DNA of 64,000 nucleotides from Anthonomus grandis grandis (Eukaryota; Arthropoda; Insecta; Coleoptera; Curculionidae): NCBI RefSeq assembly GCF_022605725.1, contig NC_065551.1, positions 18,910,001 through 18,974,000 of the forward strand. The letters run 5' to 3'. Numbering within the stretch: position 1 is the stretch's first letter; every line of letters starts with the position of its first letter. The notes under the pieces were generated by a model. That model saw nothing but the letters and a program-made list of their open reading frames with translations. It made no database searches and was not told the DNA's origin. The position numbers and the translations under genes were made by a program. Below, one piece after another: positions 34,331-46,844 of the stretch.

Positions 34331-37330
34331 ATAACAAAATCTTGTTTATAAGCATCCTAAAAACTAAACAGTTCCAAATTCACTTCAAATTTCAAACAAA
34401 TATAACATCTAAAACACTTTACCATAAAATTTACACACATTACCAAAATTAATTATAACAAAACAGATTGAAAAAAAAAGCATCTTTTTGATAAATTTGA
34501 TTAAAAAATAAGTAAAGCTGTTAATAAAACAGAATTTAGAGGAAGTAAATTAAATTATTTAATAGGAAACAAAACTGAAACACTAAAATGATGTCAGAGC
34601 ACAGGTCAGAAGGTATCATTAAAAAAATCGTCAAGGTTGTAATATGCCCTGGATAATAAAAGTGATTTTAATGTCTTTTTGAATTTCTTAACTTCTAAAA
34701 TTTGTCTGATACATGGAGGAACATGGTTGTAATTTTTTTTGCTAAGGTATATGAGTGAGTTCTTGGTGAGGAAGGACGTAGGGATTGGTAAGAGAAAATC
34801 GTTTACCTGGCGAGTCTTATGACCAGTGTTAGAGGGAGGTTTAGGACATTTATGAATAAGAGTAGCTGTTTCTAAGATAAAAAGAGAAAAAATAATTAGG
34901 ATTTTTTGAGATATAAAGAGAGGTTTACAAGAAACTCTTAACCCAGCGGAACATAGGTTTTGATGCTGCGATAGGAACTGCCTTTTTTTGAATCACAAAA
35001 ATTATGTTTAATAATCCCTTGTTGCTTAAACCCTAAAAAGGCAAGCCATAACGAAGACGGGACTCAATAAGAGAAAAGTACACTGAACGTGCGTCTACCC
35101 CTCCCAGCTCATGCCCCGCCATTCTTACTGCAAAGCATCCAGAGGATAATTTTGATGCAAGATTTAGGATATGATCTTCGAAGCGAAGGCGACCATCAAT
35201 GGTAATACCAAGGAACTTACAGTTTTCTTTGTTTTGCAAGGGGGAGTTTTCACTAAACATAAGGCCCTGAACGTCACACTTAAATCCCATAGTAAAGGTT
35301 TTGCCAACATTAAATACAAGCCTGTTTGCAGCACACCACTCCGATAAAATCTTAAGATCCTTAAAAACCTGGGGTCTAACACTATCAGAATCTCTATGAT
35401 TCCGTAAAATGGTGGCATCATCAGCAAACTGAACCACTTTGCCCTGCAGTTTTAATGAACCCAAATCATTTACATAGAGCAAAAATAATAGTGGTCCTAA
35501 TACTGAACCCTGAGGTACTCCAGTTTAAAGGGATCTGAAATCGGATAAACATCCAGATACTGTAACTCTTTGGGTACGATTAGACAGATAGGATTCCAGC
35601 CATTGCAATGCCACACCTCTAAAGCCATAATTATTGAGCTTAGACAGCAGTATTCCATGATCTACATAATCAAATGCCTTGGATAAATCGCAAAACACTG
35701 CCGCCGCGGACTCTCTAGAATTTAAGGACACATAAACACTCTCCAAAAAGCCGAAAACAGCGTCATGAGTCTCTTTTCCGTTTGAAATCCAAACTGATTT
35801 GCAGATAAAATGCAATTATGTTGCAAAAAAGACAAAATTTTGATTTTTGCAAGTTTTTCAACTATCTTGGAGAGGGTAGATAATATAGAAATTGAACGGA
35901 AATTACAGGGCTCACTCAAATCTCCACCCTTATAAAGAGGGATAACCACTGCCTCTTTCAAACATGCTGAAAAGATGCCATTATGAAAGGAATTGTTTAT
36001 GGCAGAAGCTAAGCCTTTCAATGCTGAGTCAGGCAAAATGAGTAGTAATTTTGATGATATCCCATCAGCTCCAGCTGATTTATGGTTTTTTAAGCTTTTA
36101 ATTGCATCTCTAACGTGAGTAAGGCTAACAGGATAAAAGAAAAAAGACTTTTTTTTTGAACTGACACTTGTTGAATATAATGCAAAGGATCAATATTAGT
36201 ATTCACATCCTTGAGCAATAAATGAGGAATATATCAGTAATAATCATTTAAACTATTTGGTCTTACTTCTGGTTTTGAAACTTTCTTGTGAGAATGCCTG
36301 AAGTCATTTATAATTGACCAACATTCTCTCTGCCTATTTGAGGACACATTCAAGCGGTCACTATAATATTTAACCTTTGCTGCTTTTATCGTCTTTCTGT
36401 ATAGACTACGATATTTCTGATGATAAAGAATAATGTTTGCATTAGTTGTATACTTTCACAACTTAACCAAAAAACGGAGGTTTTTAGCTGAAGTTCTGAG
36501 GCCTGCTGTGACCCATGGTTTTCTATTTTTCATTTCAAGCTCCTTTTTAAGAAAACACTGATTGATCTTGTCATATAGCAAATGAAATAACAAAGTAATT
36601 GGGTCAGGAGCCATTTCAACTGCATTCCAATTAACCAAATCTGTAGTAGAAGAAAAAACATTGAAATTTGCTTTGCTGAAAATTCTTCCTATATAATGAG
36701 ATGGAAATACAGTGTTGCATGGAATCCTAGCGAGAATGGCTTCATGGTCAGAAATACCAGATGAGAGTACTCTACATGACACATCATTTGAATTTGTACA
36801 CAAATAATCAATAGTAGTTGCAGATGAGGATGTTATACGTGTGGGTGAAAGAACATGCATCTTCAAGTCATAAGATTCCAATATACTTAAAAGGGATGTA
36901 TGATATGATGGCAAGCTTACATCAGTGAAGTTAATATTAAAGTCACCAGCCAATATAACTATGGAGTGTAGAGACAATTGGGATAATAGAGAATCAAGTT
37001 TGTCCAGGAACATACCAATATCTCCTGTGGGTGGTCTATAAACACAAGAAGCATATAAATTGAATCACTTACAAAAACAAAGGGAGAATTCAAAAACCTT
37101 CTCCAACAGAAAGCTATCATACTTATTAATTTTACAGAAAAAAGCTTCAATTGTTTGTTTAACTAAAATAGCTGTTCCTCCATGTATGGAGTGTTGCCGA
37201 CAAAAAATTGATATAGGAATATAATCAGATATTAAGAAACATTCGTTAGGCTTCAACCAGTGCTCAGTTAGTAATACAATATCAGGAAAAACACATGAAT
37301 CAAGTAAAAGATGAAGCTTTTACTTGAAAA
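34330..37330 (-). pseudogene. Jockey-like LINE, 5'-truncated, relatively well preserved
   Basis: Reading from 37330 down: endonuclease with 'DIVLLTEHWLKPNE' (about 37270), 'VYRPPTGDI', 'VILAGDFNIN' (about 36950), 'IDYLCTNSNDV' and 'SGISDHEAIL' (about 36755). The RT follows with 'HKSAGADGI' (about 36080), 'AVVIPLYKGGDLSEPCNFR' (about 35940), 'FCDLSKAFDYVDHGIL' (about 35680), 'GVPQGSVLGPLL' (about 35510) and 'VVQFADDATIL' (about 35430). 'KFLGITIDGRLRFEDHI' (about 35200) and the C-terminal domain come last. The catalytic FADD is intact, but stops and frame changes at about 35525, 35750, 36040 and 37030 break the ORF. ORF1 and the endonuclease start are missing. The untranslated 3' end reaches about 34330. 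Confidence 0.85.
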
Positions 37331-38460
37331 GGAAAACAATTTCTTTCTGAAAAAAAATATTAAAAAAATATAGTTTTTACTGCCCGAAAGAAATAAACAA
37401 ATTCGACGTCCTCTTTAATTACCCGAAAAAAATCAAAGAAGTTCATTAAATACCTGGAATTTATTAAAAAATTAATTAAAAGTTATTTGTTATCCTGGAA
37501 ATAATAAAAAAAATACTTGCTTTTCTTCAGCTTTCTGAAAGAAAATTAAAGAAAAGTACTAAATTCTTTAACTTCCTGGTAAAAAGCAAAAGAGTTCTTT
37601 AACGCCTTATAAAAGTAATTAAAATAAAATTTAATTTAATGTTCTTTGTTTCCCTGGAAAAAAATTAAAAAACTCTCTTTGAAAATAATTAATTTAAAAA
37701 ATTCATATTTTTTTTAATTGTCTGGAAGAAATTATAAAATTGTTCATTTAGAAGAATTTAAAGTTTTCTGGAAATAAATTTTAAAAAAAATTCAAGTTTC
37801 TTTAACTGCCTGGAAGTTATTAAAAAAGTTAAGGTTCTTGGTCGACCTAGAAATAATAAAAATCTTAAACTTCTTCAAATTGAAAAAAAAATGTAAAAGT
37901 TCAAAGTTCTTCAGAGGCTTCAAAGTGATTAAAGAAGATTATAAAGTTCGTCGCTTTTCTTTGAATAATTAAAAAAATAATTAAAACCTTTCTGAATAAA
38001 AATAAAGAAAAATTCATGATTTTTTAATTTATGCCTGGAAAAAATAAACAAATTCTTACATTGTCTAAAAGAAATCAAAGAAGTTCTTTAACTGCCAAAG
38101 AGCTAAAAGAACAAAAAGTAAAAAATTAATTTAAAGTTCTTCGTTTACATGGACATAAATAAAGAAGACATTTCTTAAGCTTTCTGGAAAAAAATTAAAG
38201 AAAATTTCAGTTTTTCAACTGCCTGATAAAAAACAAAGAAGTTCTTCAGCGCCTTGAAAGTAATCAAAGAAAACCTTAAAGTTCTTTGTTTCCCCTGGAA
38301 ATAATTTTAAAAAATATTTAAAACGTCTTCTTTCTGGACAAAAATTAAGAAAAAATTCATAGTTTCTGCTGCCTGGAAAAAATTAAAATTTGAACGCTTT
38401 TTAGCTACTTAAACAAAACCGAAGAAGTTTTTCAATTTCTTGAAATGTAAATACTAATTT
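37330..38460. repeat. Degenerate short-unit repeat, family C
   Basis: Dozens of diverged units with the core 'CTGCCTGGAAAnAAATnAAAGAA' and 'AGTTCTTTAACTGCC', spaced mostly 30-45 bases apart. It is the continuation of the array interrupted by the LINE at 34330-37330. Confidence 0.75.
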
Positions 38461-38890
38461 TTAAGTATATATTATTGTCAAAGAGCAAAAATTAAAAAAA
38501 AAGTTAAATTGAGTTAGCAATCAAGTTCTTGTGAATAAATCCTTTAACCAACATTAAATCAAACAAAGCAGAAGGCCACAGGCTAATTGTTAATAAATAA
38601 TTTTTTTGGAGAGGTGAATAGAATGTAATAAACGTTCTGGGCCAAAAATTTTAAAAAATTATTATTGCAAAAGAACTACTAATAAATTGAATAAAAAAAG
38701 ACTACAGATTAATGGGTCATTTATATTTTAAGGACTTTTTTTCACAAGGAATGAGTTCGTCAATTTTTTTTTAATTATATTGTACACGACTCCCTAAAAA
38801 AATGAAATTGAGAACACCGAAGATCAATTGATTCATTTTTTTTGGAGAAATCTTCCTTTAGATAGTGTTTAAGAATGAGAATTAGAAAGA
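38460..38890. other. AT-rich spacer, nothing recognised
   Basis: No coding frame or clear repeat unit was seen between the family C array and the LINE fragment. Confidence 0.5.
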
Positions 38891-39320
38891 ACAATTAACT
38901 GGCGTAAAATTCTTAGCACCTCCATGTTTCTAATGTGAGCTGTTCATGGTATTCTGAGCATTCTCATATACAGACCCAGGATTAGTATCCACCATTAGTA
39001 TCCAGGATTCTATGCTATACAATAAAACAGAAAAGCCATAGCATCTTAAGTAACTTTCGATTCAAGATATATGTTGTAACTTTTGAAGATGGCACTGATT
39101 TTGTGTAATACGGTCCTTGCTTTTCCTATATGACATTTTATTTCTTCTGCACTGTCCCATTATTCATTTATGTTGGTTTGAAGGTAGCAATATTGTTGAA
39201 TATTGCTACCTTGATCTCTATTTATATCTTCTTCATTTGTTTCGTTTTCTTTCCGTCTATATTAAGGTTATTATCTGCAGTGCTACCAAGCTATCTGCTA
39301 TCTCCATGGTATAGACTGAC
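38890..39320 (-). pseudogene. RTE-like LINE fragment (post-RT region)
   Basis: The minus strand reads 'EIKCHIGKARTVLHK' (about 39130), 'SAIFKSYNIYLESKVT' (about 39080), 'AMAFLFYCIASWIL' (about 39020) and 'YENAQNTMNSS'. This matches the EIKCRIxKARxxFxKM...VFSVLLYGxExWTL segment that follows the catalytic core in RTE-like LINEs. A perfect hairpin (39181-39212) has formed within the upstream part. Only a short relic remains. Confidence 0.65.
39181..39212. repeat. Perfect 14 bp hairpin with GTTG loop
   Basis: AAGGTAGCAATATT (39181-39194), loop GTTG (39195-39198), and the exact reverse complement (39199-39212), inside the RTE-like fragment. Confidence 0.9.
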
Positions 39321-41950
39321 AGTCTGAATGTAGTTAAAAAAATAAGTTAAATTCTTCGTTTGCCTGAAAATTAATAAAAAGAGATTAACCAAAATGCAGT
39401 TCGGCAAAAGTTTCTCTGCTTGAAAGAAATAAAAAATTTTAAAGTTTTTTAGAATGTACGAAATTAAATAAATAAACAATTAAAAAAAATGAAGTTTTAT
39501 AGATAAAATCAATATCAAAATAATAATGATTTATATTTCCAAAAATTACTGCAATTATTAAAAGAGCTTAAGTAAGCAAATTATATACATATTTAGTTTA
39601 GTATTAGTTAAGAAAGTTATTAAAAATTATAATTTAGAAATAATATTTAATTTTAATTAATTTTAATGTTTAAAAAATATTTTAATATGATATCTTTCAG
39701 TTTTGACTGTAATTTTTTTGGAATTAAAAATCTTCTTTTAAAGGCATTGAATAATTTAAAAATTAAAAAAACACATTTGATAATTTTTAATTTTGTTTTA
39801 GAATTTGCTTCAGTGGACCCTTAATAAAGTTTATAGTAATAAGGTTAAAATAATAATCAAATATTAAAGAAGATTAAATTAAATATTAAGTTTCTAATAA
39901 AATTATCTGGACACAAAAAAAATATTCAAAGAAAAAAATAAGGATGGCTTAAAACAGCGATTTAAAAAGAAAAATTCGGATAAAAACTGATTATTTATTT
40001 AATTAATTTAAAAATGTTTTATTGGTTTTTTTGGTTAGATTCCGTGATGCGGATATTAATTTAAAATATTTTTGTTTTGGCTTAATTTTTTAAAATTTCC
40101 TTTTCTTTATTAAATGAATAATGAAAAATTTGAAAATTCTAAAAAAAAATAGTTTTTTGAATTAGAAAATAATTTTTTTGTTAAGCTCGCATTTAACAAC
40201 TAATTGTCCATTTGTTGAAAGATTCCAAATTAAAAAATAAATACCTGAGATTATGAACATATAACGAGAACTTTAAGCTCGTGGAAATCCCAGGCTTCAA
40301 ATTTCTTATAGACAAATCGTTTATATTCTCAAAAAAAAAACAAATTCACCATCTGGTTCTCCCAAACGCTAAAAATTCCGGGAAAATTGGAAACAGGTGT
40401 AAAACTTTGATCAAAATAGTAAAGGTTTTGTTTAATTTACTCTCAGCATTATTATGCTCGTCTTTGCCAAGAAATATTTTTCTTTTCTGGAAACGCTTGT
40501 TGTTCCTCTCAGATCAAAGAACTTTTTAAAAAATATAATTTTCTCGTATAAAATTAATACATATTTAATGGACTTTTTTAGAATGTCAAACATTATGTTT
40601 TTAATACTTTTAAAACCACTGATAATATTTACATTAAAAACTATTTAGGCACCTCATTAAAGATTACTTACGTATTATGTTGCGGCGACAAATCGTCTTC
40701 ATTCATTCTAACCGACTAAAAATTCCTTAACCATATCCTATAGACACCAAAAACGGTTTTATGGGAGTAATAAATCGAGTCCATAAAAAGCGTATAATCA
40801 TCGTTTTATTTACTATAGGCATGACAAGGTTTTCTTAAACCAAGGATTAAATGCAGCTGTTTAAGAATATTAGTTGCTTTAATACCATTTTTGTTTAATC
40901 TTAAGAATTATTAAGTCAATTCAATTGGAATTAAGTTAAAAAAAATTAAAGTTCTTAACTGATGGAAAAAATCAAAGAACTTTATTCCTAAAATAGCGTA
41001 AGCCTAAAGAAAGTAAGTAAATGCAGGTACACACTGAATATTCCAAATTTTCCCCCCTAAATCTGGCCTCAAGACTAACTTAACGCCTATTTTCCTTTTT
41101 GGCCCTGATAATCGAGATCGAAATTTCAATCCGGCATAATTGGTTTCGCCAATAACATGCCCGCAACCAATTTTCCTTATAACCAAAACAGAATTTTCTC
41201 GGTCCCGACTGGAATCTCATTAAAATTTGTTTACGGCGCGCTATTTCGTCTTTCGGAAAAATTGCTTCGTTGGTGCTATATTAATTAAGGCCATATTAAT
41301 TTATAGCATCTCCCCCTTACCACCACAACATTTTAATTGACTTTCGTTTTAATTAAGCAACGGGGTTGCTGTTGATTGAACTGAAATGTTGAATGAACCG
41401 TACGTAACAAGGTGAAGTATAGTTTTCGATACAACAAAGCGTATCACAGATAGCAACGTCAAAACTGTTATTTGTCACCTAGAACCCATCAAACAGTGAT
41501 TTTTGTTATGAAATCCTGCGGTGTAAAAGTTCCTTTTATTCTCACAAAATTGATATTAATATTAATATAGTTTTTGCTTAATAAAGTCATTATAAAAGCC
41601 CTAAAAAACGACAAATTTGTCTTAAAAAGCCCCCCTTTAATGCCCATTTAAGGGCCATCTCAGTGCTTGTGCCGTTCTGGATAATTTTCAGCAGAAACCT
41701 TTTCCCAAAGTGCTTTTTGCTTTTGAATCCCGAATGTGTTTCCCGCACATTAACTGCGCCTATATACCCTAAAAAATTGGATTATGTAAACGGGAGGACG
41801 GGGTTTCGTCTGCTTAACTCGCAAAGCTTTTGTGATTAAATTTTGGATGCTAATGTGATGTTGGTAGTAGGTAGTTTTGCTTGACGCACCGATTAATTCC
41901 TATTTCGATAAATGTATTTTTTATCTATAAATATGACGTCAAACAAGAAT
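39320..41950. other. AT-rich non-coding DNA with a less AT-rich island
   Basis: Remnants of family C occur at about 39350-39470 and 40930-41010. The part 41010-41450 is non-repetitive with balanced composition (for example CGCGCTATTTCGTCTTTCGG) and many TTAATTA sites. It resembles the island at 33.3-34.0 kb in character. No gene is recognised; the frames at 40281 and 41004 have no known relatives. Confidence 0.4.
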
Positions 41951-41954
41951 TCAG

Positions 41955-42076
41955 AGTCTCAGTATTCTGTAAACTTTTAGGCAGACTTAATCGGTTTTAG
42001 CTCGGAAAGTCTCAATATCCTGTATACCTTTGGGCTCGGCTAAATCGGTTTGAGATTGGAAAGTTTTAGCATCCTA
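41955..42076. repeat. Short tandem repeat, about 53 bp, 2.3 units
   Basis: AGTCTCAGTATTCTGTA (41955), AGTCTCAATATCCTGTA (42008) and AGTTTTAGCATCCTATA (42062) start successive units with a shared TTAATCGGTTTnAG part. The mariner-like element has inserted in the TA at the end of the third unit. Confidence 0.8.
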
Positions 42077-42078
42077 TA

Positions 42079-42522
42079 CAGGGTGTCCCGTAATTAATTC
42101 GACATAAGTTAATGTAGGTAATACCTGACATTAAAATAAACAGTTTGAGCTCAATATCGCTTAGCAAAATGTTATTGGTTGTGTGCAAATGTTATCGTTT
42201 TACAGGGTGTTAAAACTAATTTTTTACCAAACATTTATTAAAATATTTTGGAATCCACTGGATAGATTAACCTAAAATTAAAAAAATTATTTAAAAAAAT
42301 TATTTGGGATGCGGAACACGAATATGATATCTATTTTCCCATTACCACTAGATGGCGCCACATACAACAACATTGAGTGATTAAAATGGTCATAACCTTT
42401 TTGACCTAACTGTACGCACAATTGCGAGTAAAAATAATAAAACAGCATTTAATTCTAGTCAAAAAAGGTATACTTCTTTGATCTCCAAAAAGTAGACCAT
42501 TTTCGAAATAAACCCATTTTTG
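42079..42522. repeat. Left terminal inverted repeat of the mariner-like element
   Basis: The arm of about 444 bp pairs with 43561-43982. It contains an internal copy of the terminal octamer CAGGGTGT at 42203. Confidence 0.88.
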
Positions 42523-42681
42523 TATTAGGTTGCGTATGAACAAATTATTATCGGAGTTTTATAAAGTAGGCTTTGCATAGGATGAACACATCATAACTAC
42601 GACCTGTCAAGGTGAAGTATTAATAAGTAAGTCTTTAATTTGGCTAAAGCTCGTTTTTTGTTGTGTTATTTTGGCTTAAAA

Positions 42682-43516
42682 ATGCCGCATCACAATAATT
42701 TTTCTAGTGCTCAGATGCGGGATATGGTATGTGTATATGCTCAAGAAAATTTTCGTAGTCGAAGAGCAGCGCAGCGTTATTTAGATCTGTATCCGGATAG
42801 AAGGCAGACAAATCATCAAACCTTTAAAGCGTTGTACAATAGATTAGGCGAAACGGGGTCATTTCGTTCAAAAACCATGACCATGGATAATTGGAGCAGA
42901 TATGGAAGATGAAATTTTGGTTCCTGTTATCTAAAATCCTGAAACCAGCACAAGACGTATTGAGGCCGCCACTGGTGTAAGGAAATCTTCAGTGTCCAAA
43001 ATTATACGCCAAGAAAAACTGTATCCGTATCATTTCACTCCAGTTCAAAATCTTCTTCCTCAAGACTTTCCTGCAAGATTCCAATTCAGTCAATTTTTAA
43101 GAGAGCGCCAATTGAATGATCCATTTTTTTGTAATAAAATTTTATTTACGTATGAAGCCACGTTCACAAGAAGAGGTGTTTTTAACGATGGTGCACCGGC
43201 ACATTATTCACTGCAAGTCAGAAATTACTTGGACGAAATTTATCCTCATAAATGGATTGGTAGAGGTAGTAAATATCCGTGGCCTGCGCGTCGTCCCGAT
43301 CTTAATCCCTTAGATTTTTATTTCTGGTGCTACTTGAAATCACTTGTGTATAAAAATAAAATAAATAACCGTCAGGAATTGTGGCAAAAGATTGTGGAAA
43401 GAGTCAATACCATCAGGGCCCAAGAAGAATCATTGTTTGGAGTCAGGCAAAATTTAAATAAAAGAATTAGACAATGTATCCTAGTGGATCGTGAACATTT
43501 TGAACAATTATTATAA
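42682..43516 (+). pseudogene. Mariner-like transposase with internal deletion and lost first catalytic residue
   Basis: The ATG at 42682 starts 'MPHHNNFSSAQMRDMVCVYA', a DUF4817-type helix-turn-helix region (to about 42880), then 'RLGETGSFRS'. A frameshift near 42900 is followed by 'TSTRRIEAATGVRKSSVSKI' (second DNA-binding helix-turn-helix) and 'LYPYHFTPVQNLLPQDFPAR'. The first catalytic motif reads 'FTYEATFTRRG', where relatives have WTDEATF, so D is replaced by Y. By comparison with the copy at 940-2030, roughly 80-90 codons are missing between 'GVFN' and 'DGAPAHY'. The second and third motifs survive: 'DGAPAHY' and 'PDLNPLDFYFW', with 41 residues between D and the D of PLD. It ends at a TAA after 'REHFEQLL'. 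The protein cannot be active. Confidence 0.88.
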
Positions 43517-43560
43517 TCAACAGCCTTTTCTAATTTTATCGTTGTTAATTAAATTTTAAT

Positions 43561-43982
43561 AAAAAAATGCGTTTATTTCGAAAAGGGTCTACTTTTTGGA
43601 GATCAAAGAAGTATACCTTTTTTGACTAGGATTAAATATGTTTTATTATTTTCACTCGCAAATGTACGTGCAGGGAGGTGAAAAAAGTTATGACCTTTTT
43701 AATCACTCAATGTTGTTGTATGTGGCGCCATCTAGCGGCAATGGCAAAATAGATATCATATTCGTGTTCCTCATCCCAAGTAATAATAGTACGCCAAATT
43801 TTAGGTTAATGTGTCCAGTGGATTCTAAAATATTTCAATAAATGTTTGTTAAAAAATTAGTTTTAACACACTGTAGAACGAAAACCAATAACATTTTGCT
43901 AAGCGATATTGAGCTCAAACGGTTAATTTTCTTGTCAGGTATCCTACATTAACCTATGTCCAAATAATTATGGGACACCGTG
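43561..43982. repeat. Right terminal inverted repeat of the mariner-like element
   Basis: The arm of about 422 bp is the reverse complement of 42079-42522, with scattered mismatches and small indels. It starts 45 bases after the transposase stop codon. Confidence 0.88.
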
Positions 43983-43989
43983 TATAGTT

Positions 43990-45640
43990 CTGCCCAAAAG
44001 AAATCAAAGATGAGATTAAAATTCTTCAATTGCCTTGAAAAGAAGGAGTGAAACTATTTCAATAACCTAGAAGAAATCAATGAAAACGTTCTGCAACTGT
44101 TTAAAAGGAAAATTAATAGGAATTCAACCTTCTTTCATTTCTCATAAGAAATTAAAGCAGGACTGAAACTGCTTTAATCGTCTGGAAGAAATCAATGCAA
44201 ACTTGAAAGTTCTTCAGCTGCCTAAAAAAATTAAAGAGTTGTTTAAATTTCTTCAATTGCATGGAAGAAACCAAAGAAGAATTTATACTTTTTTAATTTT
44301 TGAAAAGAAATTACAACAGAACTGAAACTGCTTTAAATGCCCGGAAGAAATCCAAGTAGGACTAGAATTTTTTCAATTGCCTTGAGGTATTTAATAAGAA
44401 CTTAAAGAGTTAGAGAGAAATTAAAGAGTGGTTTAAATCATCGATTGCCTAGAAGAAACCAAAGGAGAATTCATAGTTCTTCCATGTCTGATAAGAAATC
44501 AAATCAGAACTGAAACTGCTTTAATTGCCTAGAAGAAATTAATAAGAACTTTAAAGTTTTTTAACTGCTTAGAAGAAATTGACGAAGAATTCATACATAG
44601 TTCTTCAATTTCTGATAAAAAATCAATCCAGAACTAAAACTGCTACAACTCCGTAAAAAAAATTAAAAAAGGATTTCAAGTTCTTCAATTTCTGAAACGA
44701 AATTAATGCAAGACTGAAACAGTTTCAATTGCCAGGAGAAAATTAATGAGGACTTCACAGTATTTTACCTTAAAGAAATCAAAGAGTAGTTTAAAGATCT
44801 TTAATTTCCAAGAAGAAACCAAAGAAGAATTCATAGTTCTTCAATTTCTGATAAAAAATCAAAGCAGGACTGGAATTGCTTCATTACCTAGAAGAAATCA
44901 ATGAGAACTTCAATGTTCTTCAAACGCTTGGAAGAAATCGAAAAAGAATTAATGGTTTTTGTATTTCTGATAAGAAACCAAAGCAGAACTAAAACTATTT
45001 CAATAGCCGACAAGAAGCAATGAGAACTTCAAAGTTCTTTAACTGTTTGGAAGAATTTAAAGTTTTTCTATTTTTGATAAGAAATCAAAGCAGAGCTGAA
45101 ACTACTTCAATTATCTGAAAGAAATCTTTCAACTGCTTAGAAGGAATTAAAAAAGAATTTACAGTTTTTTTCATTTCTGATGAAAATAAAAACAAGACTG
45201 ACTTTTGCTTTAACTACCTGGAAGAAATCAGTGAGAATTTAAAAATTCTTCAACTATAATAAATCAGAGAGGGGTTTAAAGTTTTTCAATTGTCTGAATG
45301 AAATTTAAAAAAATTTAGATATTCTAAGTTATTAAAATGAAAAAAAGAATTTATACTTCAATTTTTGATAAGAAGAACAGAAACTGTTTTAATTGCCCGG
45401 AAGAAATCCAAGTGGGACTAGGACTGCTTCAATTGCCTTGAGGACTTCAAAGTTCTTTAACTGTTTGAAATAAATTGAAGAATAATTTAAAGTTCTTCAA
45501 TTTCTGAAACGAATCAATGTAGGAGTTAAAGAGCTTCCATTACCAGGAGGAAATCAATGAGAAGTTTAAAGTTCTTCAACTTGCTAGAAGGAATCAAAAA
45601 ATAACTGAAGATGCTTAGGAAAAAAATAAAGAATTCATTT
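43990..45640. repeat. Short-unit tandem array, family C (best preserved)
   Basis: Units of about 40-45 bases alternate between types such as 'TTGCCTAGAAGAAATCAATG', 'AACTTCAAAGTTCTTCAACT' and 'TTTCTGATAAGAAATCAAAG'. The third type recurs near 44143, 44300, 44484, 44610, 44690, 44848, 44970, 45073 and 45178. This is a higher-order pattern of two to four basic units. No coding frame is maintained. Confidence 0.8.
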
Positions 45641-45759
45641 GAGATGATTTTAACTTTAATTTAAGAATATAATTTTATTTAATTTAAGACGATTTTAACC
45701 GGAAACAATTATGATGTTTTTTGCATTACTGGGGACGTTTCAGCCTTAAAGGTATTATA

Positions 45760-46839
45760 CAGGGTGTCCCGAAATTACATCGCAATATTTTACTAGCTGT
45801 ATCTTTGTCTAAAAATAAGACAAAAATATATAGGAATACTGAAAAGTGAATTGTTTTCGTATTACAGGGTGTTTTATAATTCCTATTAAAGATGGTTTTT
45901 TGTTAATATTTTCGAAACGCCTGGTCGTTATTTTTCGAAATTCTTATCGTAAACTACTCTTATTGTGACTAACTGATTTTATAACATTTTATGCTGAAAT
46001 GTGCACAGGATCGATTAAGATTAGTGGTCAGCAAAGATAAAAATGTCATAACTTTTTTTCTTGTTACTTTTTAATTATTTGGATAGTAAATTTAAAAAGA
46101 ACCAATATTTTAACATAAAAAATTTACTATTGTCTTATTTCGATAGAAGTGCCCGTTTTTAAAATAATCAGACATAAATATTTTGCAACCTACACTTATA
46201 AGGTATAAAATTAAAACGTATGTTACAAATCATAAGGTTTAAACATGACATAGTACTATTACAAATACTTAATTTTAAGATCAAAAACTATTTTCTTTGT
46301 TTAAAATTTTATTTCAAAATTGTAAATAATGTGTAAATAATTGAGAAAAATTAAAACAATTAACTTATTAGCTAAGAAAAAAAAACTGAAAATACCAAAC
46401 AAAACAAACAAACAAAAAATTTCTTGAAACCGGAGGCCTCTAACGAAATAAGACAAGAGTACCTTTTTTATGTAAAAATGTTTTTTTTTTAATTTTACTA
46501 TCTAAATAATTAAGAACTAATCAGAAAAAAAATAAAAGACATTTTTATCTTTACTGACCACTCATTTTAAACGACCCTGTATACATTTTAGCATAAAATG
46601 TTATAAAATCAGTTAGTAGCAATAACAGTAATATTTGATAAAAATTTCGAAATAATATATAAATAACGACCAAGCGTTTCGAAAATATTAACAAAAAACC
46701 ATCTTCAATAGGAATTATGAAACACCCTGTAACATGAAAACGATTCACTTTTCAAGATTCCTGTATATAAGGTTTTTGTCTTATTTTTATACAAAGATTC
46801 AGCTGTTAAAATATTGCGTTGTAATTTCGGGACACCCTG
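45760..46839. mobile_element. 1.08 kb MITE with about 400 bp inverted-repeat arms, mariner-type ends
   Basis: The ends read CAGGGTGTCCCGAAATTACA on both strands, flanked by TA at 45758-45759 and 46840-46841. The arms match over roughly 400 bases each (for example ATTTTCGAAACGC and GTCTTATTTCG in both) around a short A-rich centre. An internal CAGGGTGT copy lies 104 bases from the left end (45864) and about 110 from the right (46722-46729). A third CAGGGTC-like copy lies near 46574 on the right arm. There is no coding capacity. The shared ends and internal octamers point to mobilisation by the transposase family of the 42.1 kb element. Confidence 0.9.
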
Positions 46840-46844
46840 TATAA

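Larger units (their letters stand above)
42079..43982. mobile_element. Complete but inactive mariner-like element with 420-440 bp terminal inverted repeats
   Basis: The left end CAGGGTGTCCCGTAATTAAT and the right end (reverse complement CACGGTGTCCCATAATTATT) are flanked by TA duplications at 42077-42078 and 43983-43984. The inverted repeats continue inward to about 42522 and 43561, and include GTGGCGCCATCTAG and TATACTTCTTTGATCTCCAA on both sides. About 124 bases in from the left end a second CAGGGTGT occurs (42203-42210), with a decayed partner on the right (about 43865-43874). The transposase remnant lies between the arms. Classical mariners have ends of about 30 bp, so the arm length is unusual. 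Confidence 0.92.

Noticed and set aside
44000..45640. Regular repeats and spacers as a possible CRISPR-like array
   Set aside because: Units are contiguous, diverged and without unique spacers, and the genome is eukaryotic; it is a minisatellite.
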